From the NCBI GenBank assembly GCA_030835065.1, contig JAUQWR010000086.1:1-8195 (forward strand): a DNA stretch of 8,195 nucleotides. The letters run 5' to 3'. Shown here piece after piece: positions 6,209-8,195 of the stretch. Within the stretch, counting starts at the first letter, position 1; every line of letters begins with the position of its first letter. The translations under genes and the position numbers were made by a program. The notes beneath the pieces are model-generated. The model was given only the letters and a program-made list of their open reading frames with translations. It had not been told where the DNA came from and ran no database searches. The stretch is from Candidatus Kapaibacterium sp. (lineage in GTDB: Bacteria; Bacteroidota; Ignavibacteria; Kapaibacteriales; UBA2268).

Positions 6209-7631
6209 AAAATCTAAGCCCGGCAGAAAAGGCTTTACTCTGCCTAATTTGGATATTCCGGCTGCTGATTTAAATGCTTTGCTACCGGAGAAATTCCTAC
6301 GCAAAAATGCAAATTCTCTGCCTGAAGTTAGCGAAAATGAAATTTCTCGCCATTATATCAGGCTTTCTCAATTGAATTACAATATTGAGCAAGGGTTTTA
6401 TCCTCTTGGCTCTTGTACTATGAAATATAATCCTAAAGTGAACGAAAAAACTGCAGGTATGGGCGGCTTTACAGAGCTTCATCCTTGTTCAGAAGACGTT
6501 CATGCTCAAGGTGCTCTTCAATTAATGTTTGAATTGGGCGAAGGTTTGAAAGAAATTACCGGTCTTCAAGGTGTTTCGCTTCAGCCTAGTGCTGGTTCTC
6601 AAGGTGAATTAGCCGGTATTTTGATGTTCCGTGCTTATCATTTAGATAGAAATGATGCTAAACGTACTAATATTTTGATTCCTGATTCTGCTCATGGTAC
6701 TAACCCTGCCTCGGCTGCTATTGCAGGATTTAATGTTATTTCAATTAAATCAAAAGAAGATGGAAGTATCGATATCGAAGATTTGCGCTCAAAAGCTGAT
6801 GATACTTGTGCTGGTATGATGATTACTAATCCTAGTACTATCGGTATTTTTGAAAAACAAATAGTAGAAATCGAAAAGATTATTCATGGAGTCGGTGGAC
6901 TTCTTTATATGGACGGTGCTAATCTTAATTCACTTTTAGGTATTGTTCGCCCTGGCGATATGGGATTTGATTGTGTGCATATCAATTTGCATAAAACATT
7001 TTCAACTCCTCACGGTGGCGGCGGTCCTGGCGCTGGTCCGGTATGTGTTAGCGATAAATTAGTACCATTTTTGCCAATTCCTCAAATTAAAAAAGAAGGC
7101 GAAGCTTACCAATTAGTTATGGATTGCCCAAAAACTATTGGCAAAATGCATACTTTCTTTGGTAACTTTGGTGTTTTAGTTCGTGCTTATACATATATGA
7201 GAATGTTGGGTGCAAAAGGTCTTAGAGAAGTAAGCGAAAATGCTATTATTAATGCAAATTATTTGATGGCTTTATTAAAAGATGAATACGAATTCCCATA
7301 TAAAGAATTCTGTATGCACGAATGCGTACTTTCTGCTGATAGACAAAAAGAAAATGGAGTAAGTGCTAAAGACATTGCTAAACGTCTTTTAGATTATGGA
7401 TTCCATGCTCCTACAATCTATTTCCCATTGATTGTTCATGAATCAATGCTAGTAGAGCCAACCGAAACTGAAACAATTGAGTCTTTGAATTCATTTGCTG
7501 ATGCTATGATTAAAATTTCTCAAGAAGCTAAGACTAATCCTGATCTTGTAACAAGTGCACCTCAAAATGCTCCTTTAAAGAGACTTGATGATGCATTGGC
7601 TGCAAGAAAATTGAATATTAAGTGGTCATAA
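6189..7631 (+). CDS. gcvPB: Glycine dehydrogenase (decarboxylating) subunit 2, P-protein
   Basis: GcvPB is one of the two chains of the split glycine cleavage P-protein. With GcvPA it uses pyridoxal phosphate to decarboxylate glycine and pass the aminomethyl group to the lipoyl arm of GcvH. The 480-residue length fits the split subunit 2, not the fused protein of about 950 residues. Visible are the N-terminal LIFEKSKPGRKGFTLP, GFYPLGSCTMKYNPK (residues 69-83), DSAHGTNPASA (166-176) and the cofactor site HINLHKTFSTPHGGGGPGAGP with the predicted Schiff-base Lys269. The ATG at 6189 gives the standard N-terminus but lies inside rnc, a 20-base overlap, with no evident ribosome site, so translational coupling is likely. 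GcvPA, GcvH and GcvT are not in the window and must lie elsewhere. A strong terminator follows the stop codon by 17 bases. Confidence 0.96.
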   Translation: MEKLIFEKSKPGRKGFTLPNLDIPAADLNALLPEKFLRKNANSLPEVSENEISRHYIRLSQLNYNIEQGFYPLGSCTMKYNPKVNEKTAGMGGFTELHPCSEDVHAQGALQLMFELGEGLKEITGLQGVSLQPSAGSQGELAGILMFRAYHLDRNDAKRTNILIPDSAHGTNPASAAIAGFNVISIKSKEDGSIDIEDLRSKADDTCAGMMITNPSTIGIFEKQIVEIEKIIHGVGGLLYMDGANLNSLLGIVRPGDMGFDCVHINLHKTFSTPHGGGGPGAGPVCVSDKLVPFLPIPQIKKEGEAYQLVMDCPKTIGKMHTFFGNFGVLVRAYTYMRMLGAKGLREVSENAIINANYLMALLKDEYEFPYKEFCMHECVLSADRQKENGVSAKDIAKRLLDYGFHAPTIYFPLIVHESMLVEPTETETIESLNSFADAMIKISQEAKTNPDLVTSAPQNAPLKRLDDALAARKLNIKWS

Positions 7632-7648
7632 TATAAGCTTAAAATTTT

Positions 7649-7706
7649 GGGGCTTTCTCAAATTGTCATGATAATAATGACAATCGTGAAAGCCCCATTT
7701 TTTTTT
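7649..7706 (+). terminator. Intrinsic terminator after gcvPB
   Basis: GGGGCTTTC (7649-7657) pairs perfectly with GAAAGCCCC (7688-7696), followed by one A and nine Ts (7698-7706). Nested inside, ATTGTCAT (7662-7669) pairs with ATGACAAT (7677-7684) around a 7-base loop, separated from the outer stem by a small internal loop. This ends the operon on the + strand. Because AAAATTTT precedes the left arm, the same hairpin could also serve the convergent minus-strand gene ending at 7720, though its T-run in that direction is weaker. Confidence 0.92.
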
Positions 7707-7719
7707 CAAATCAATTTGA

Positions 7720-8195
7720 TTATTCGCCTAAGTCGTTTTTGCTAACACGCTCTACAATTAATTCAGCAGCTGCACAAAGCAAAGCCAGAAATATAAAGAA
7801 TATCCATAATTCTGTACCTGTGCGGGCTCTTGTAATTCCATTAGCTATTTTATTAATATCATCAATAAAGTTTATATACACATTTTTATCTAATCGTAAT
7901 TTCATTTCATCAGAAATATTGTCTTTGTCAATTTTACCGATATATGATTCATTTTTAGGTAGATTGACAGACAACATATTGATTAGTTTGCCTTGAGAGT
8001 TTAATATTGTATAGACACCAGGCTGATTAAAATCTTCAATTGGTAAAACAGCACCAGTGGGCAATAAAGCAATTTCTTTGATTGTTTCATTTCCCGAAGG
8101 ATCAATAATTTTGACTGTATTAGCAATTATATATCTTTTGGGAAGATTAATTGAATATAATTGATTAAGTTCAGCATTAGAAGAAAGGCTTTCGA
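7720..8195 (-). CDS. C-terminal part of a probable BatA/VWA-type membrane protein (5' end outside window)
   Basis: The minus-strand frame is open from the window edge to a TAA at 7722-7720, giving 157 visible C-terminal residues; the true start lies beyond 8195. A TTG at 8064 could be read as a start but the frame continues upstream without a stop, so it is internal. The visible part has a beta-rich region with a PGVYTIL motif and a later MLSVNLPKNESYIGKID segment. Then come a charged stretch, RTGTELWIFFIFLALLCAAAELIVERV with a single membrane helix (about 7755-7815), and a short polar tail of about ten residues. This resembles the C-terminal end of large Bacteroidota/Chlorobi proteins with an N-terminal BatA (aerotolerance regulator) domain and a von Willebrand-A domain, which have a PG-Y-T strand, a SVN-P-ES motif and ELW followed by a terminal helix. 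The diagnostic N-terminal part is not visible, so the family call is an inference. It is convergent with gcvPB and unrelated to the lipid operon. Confidence 0.6.
   Translation of the reverse strand, partial: ESLSSNAELNQLYSINLPKRYIIANTVKIIDPSGNETIKEIALLPTGAVLPIEDFNQPGVYTILNSQGKLINMLSVNLPKNESYIGKIDKDNISDEMKLRLDKNVYINFIDDINKIANGITRARTGTELWIFFIFLALLCAAAELIVERVSKNDLGE

Noticed and set aside
7739..7996. 85-residue open frame on the + strand opposite the minus-strand gene
   Set aside because: The minus-strand frame runs uninterrupted to the window edge and has a coherent membrane helix and family-like motifs; the + frame has none.
1..8195. Search for mobile elements, CRISPR repeats, tRNA or rRNA genes and novel systems
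   Set aside because: No transposase, direct-repeat array, cloverleaf-like sequence or unexplained coding region was seen; every large frame belongs to a recognisable housekeeping family apart from the truncated gene at the right edge.

Overview
The window carries a compact fatty-acid biosynthesis operon on the + strand: plsX, fabH, fabD, fabG, acpP, fabF, then rnc (RNase III) and gcvPB (glycine dehydrogenase subunit 2). A strong intrinsic terminator follows. The convergent 3' end of a minus-strand gene, probably a membrane protein of the BatA/von Willebrand-A type, runs off the right edge. Coding density is very high. The longest intergenic stretch, 7632-7719, is mostly the terminator, and no gene-free stretch exceeds 300 bases.

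The DNA is AT-rich. The order plsX-fabH-fabD-fabG-acpP-fabF-rnc, with rnc directly behind fabF, is typical of the Bacteroidota/Chlorobiota (FCB) group. A separate GcvPB subunit, rather than the fused GcvP usual in Bacteroidetes proper, points to the Chlorobi/Ignavibacteria/Kapabacteria side of that group. This is inferred from gene content alone, without any database search.

Layout: 1-21 is the tail of an unseen upstream region. 22-5348 holds the six lipid genes, which together supply acyl-phosphate for phospholipid synthesis (PlsX), start chains (FabD, FabH), carry them (AcpP), and extend and reduce them (FabF, FabG). FabZ/FabA and FabI are not in the window. 5363-6208 is rnc, and 6189-7631 is gcvPB, overlapping rnc by 20 bases. 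7649-7706 is the terminator. 7720-8195 is the minus-strand partial gene.

All catalytic residues checked in FabH, FabD, FabG, AcpP, FabF, RNase III and GcvPB are present, so this is an ordinary functional housekeeping locus. I found no new defence, mobile or regulatory system. Two observations merit a second look: a terminator-shaped hairpin with a T-run inside the 5' end of the rnc reading frame (5438-5475), and a possible single-base frame change at the very end of fabD (about 2969), where the alternative frame gives a more usual-looking C-terminus.
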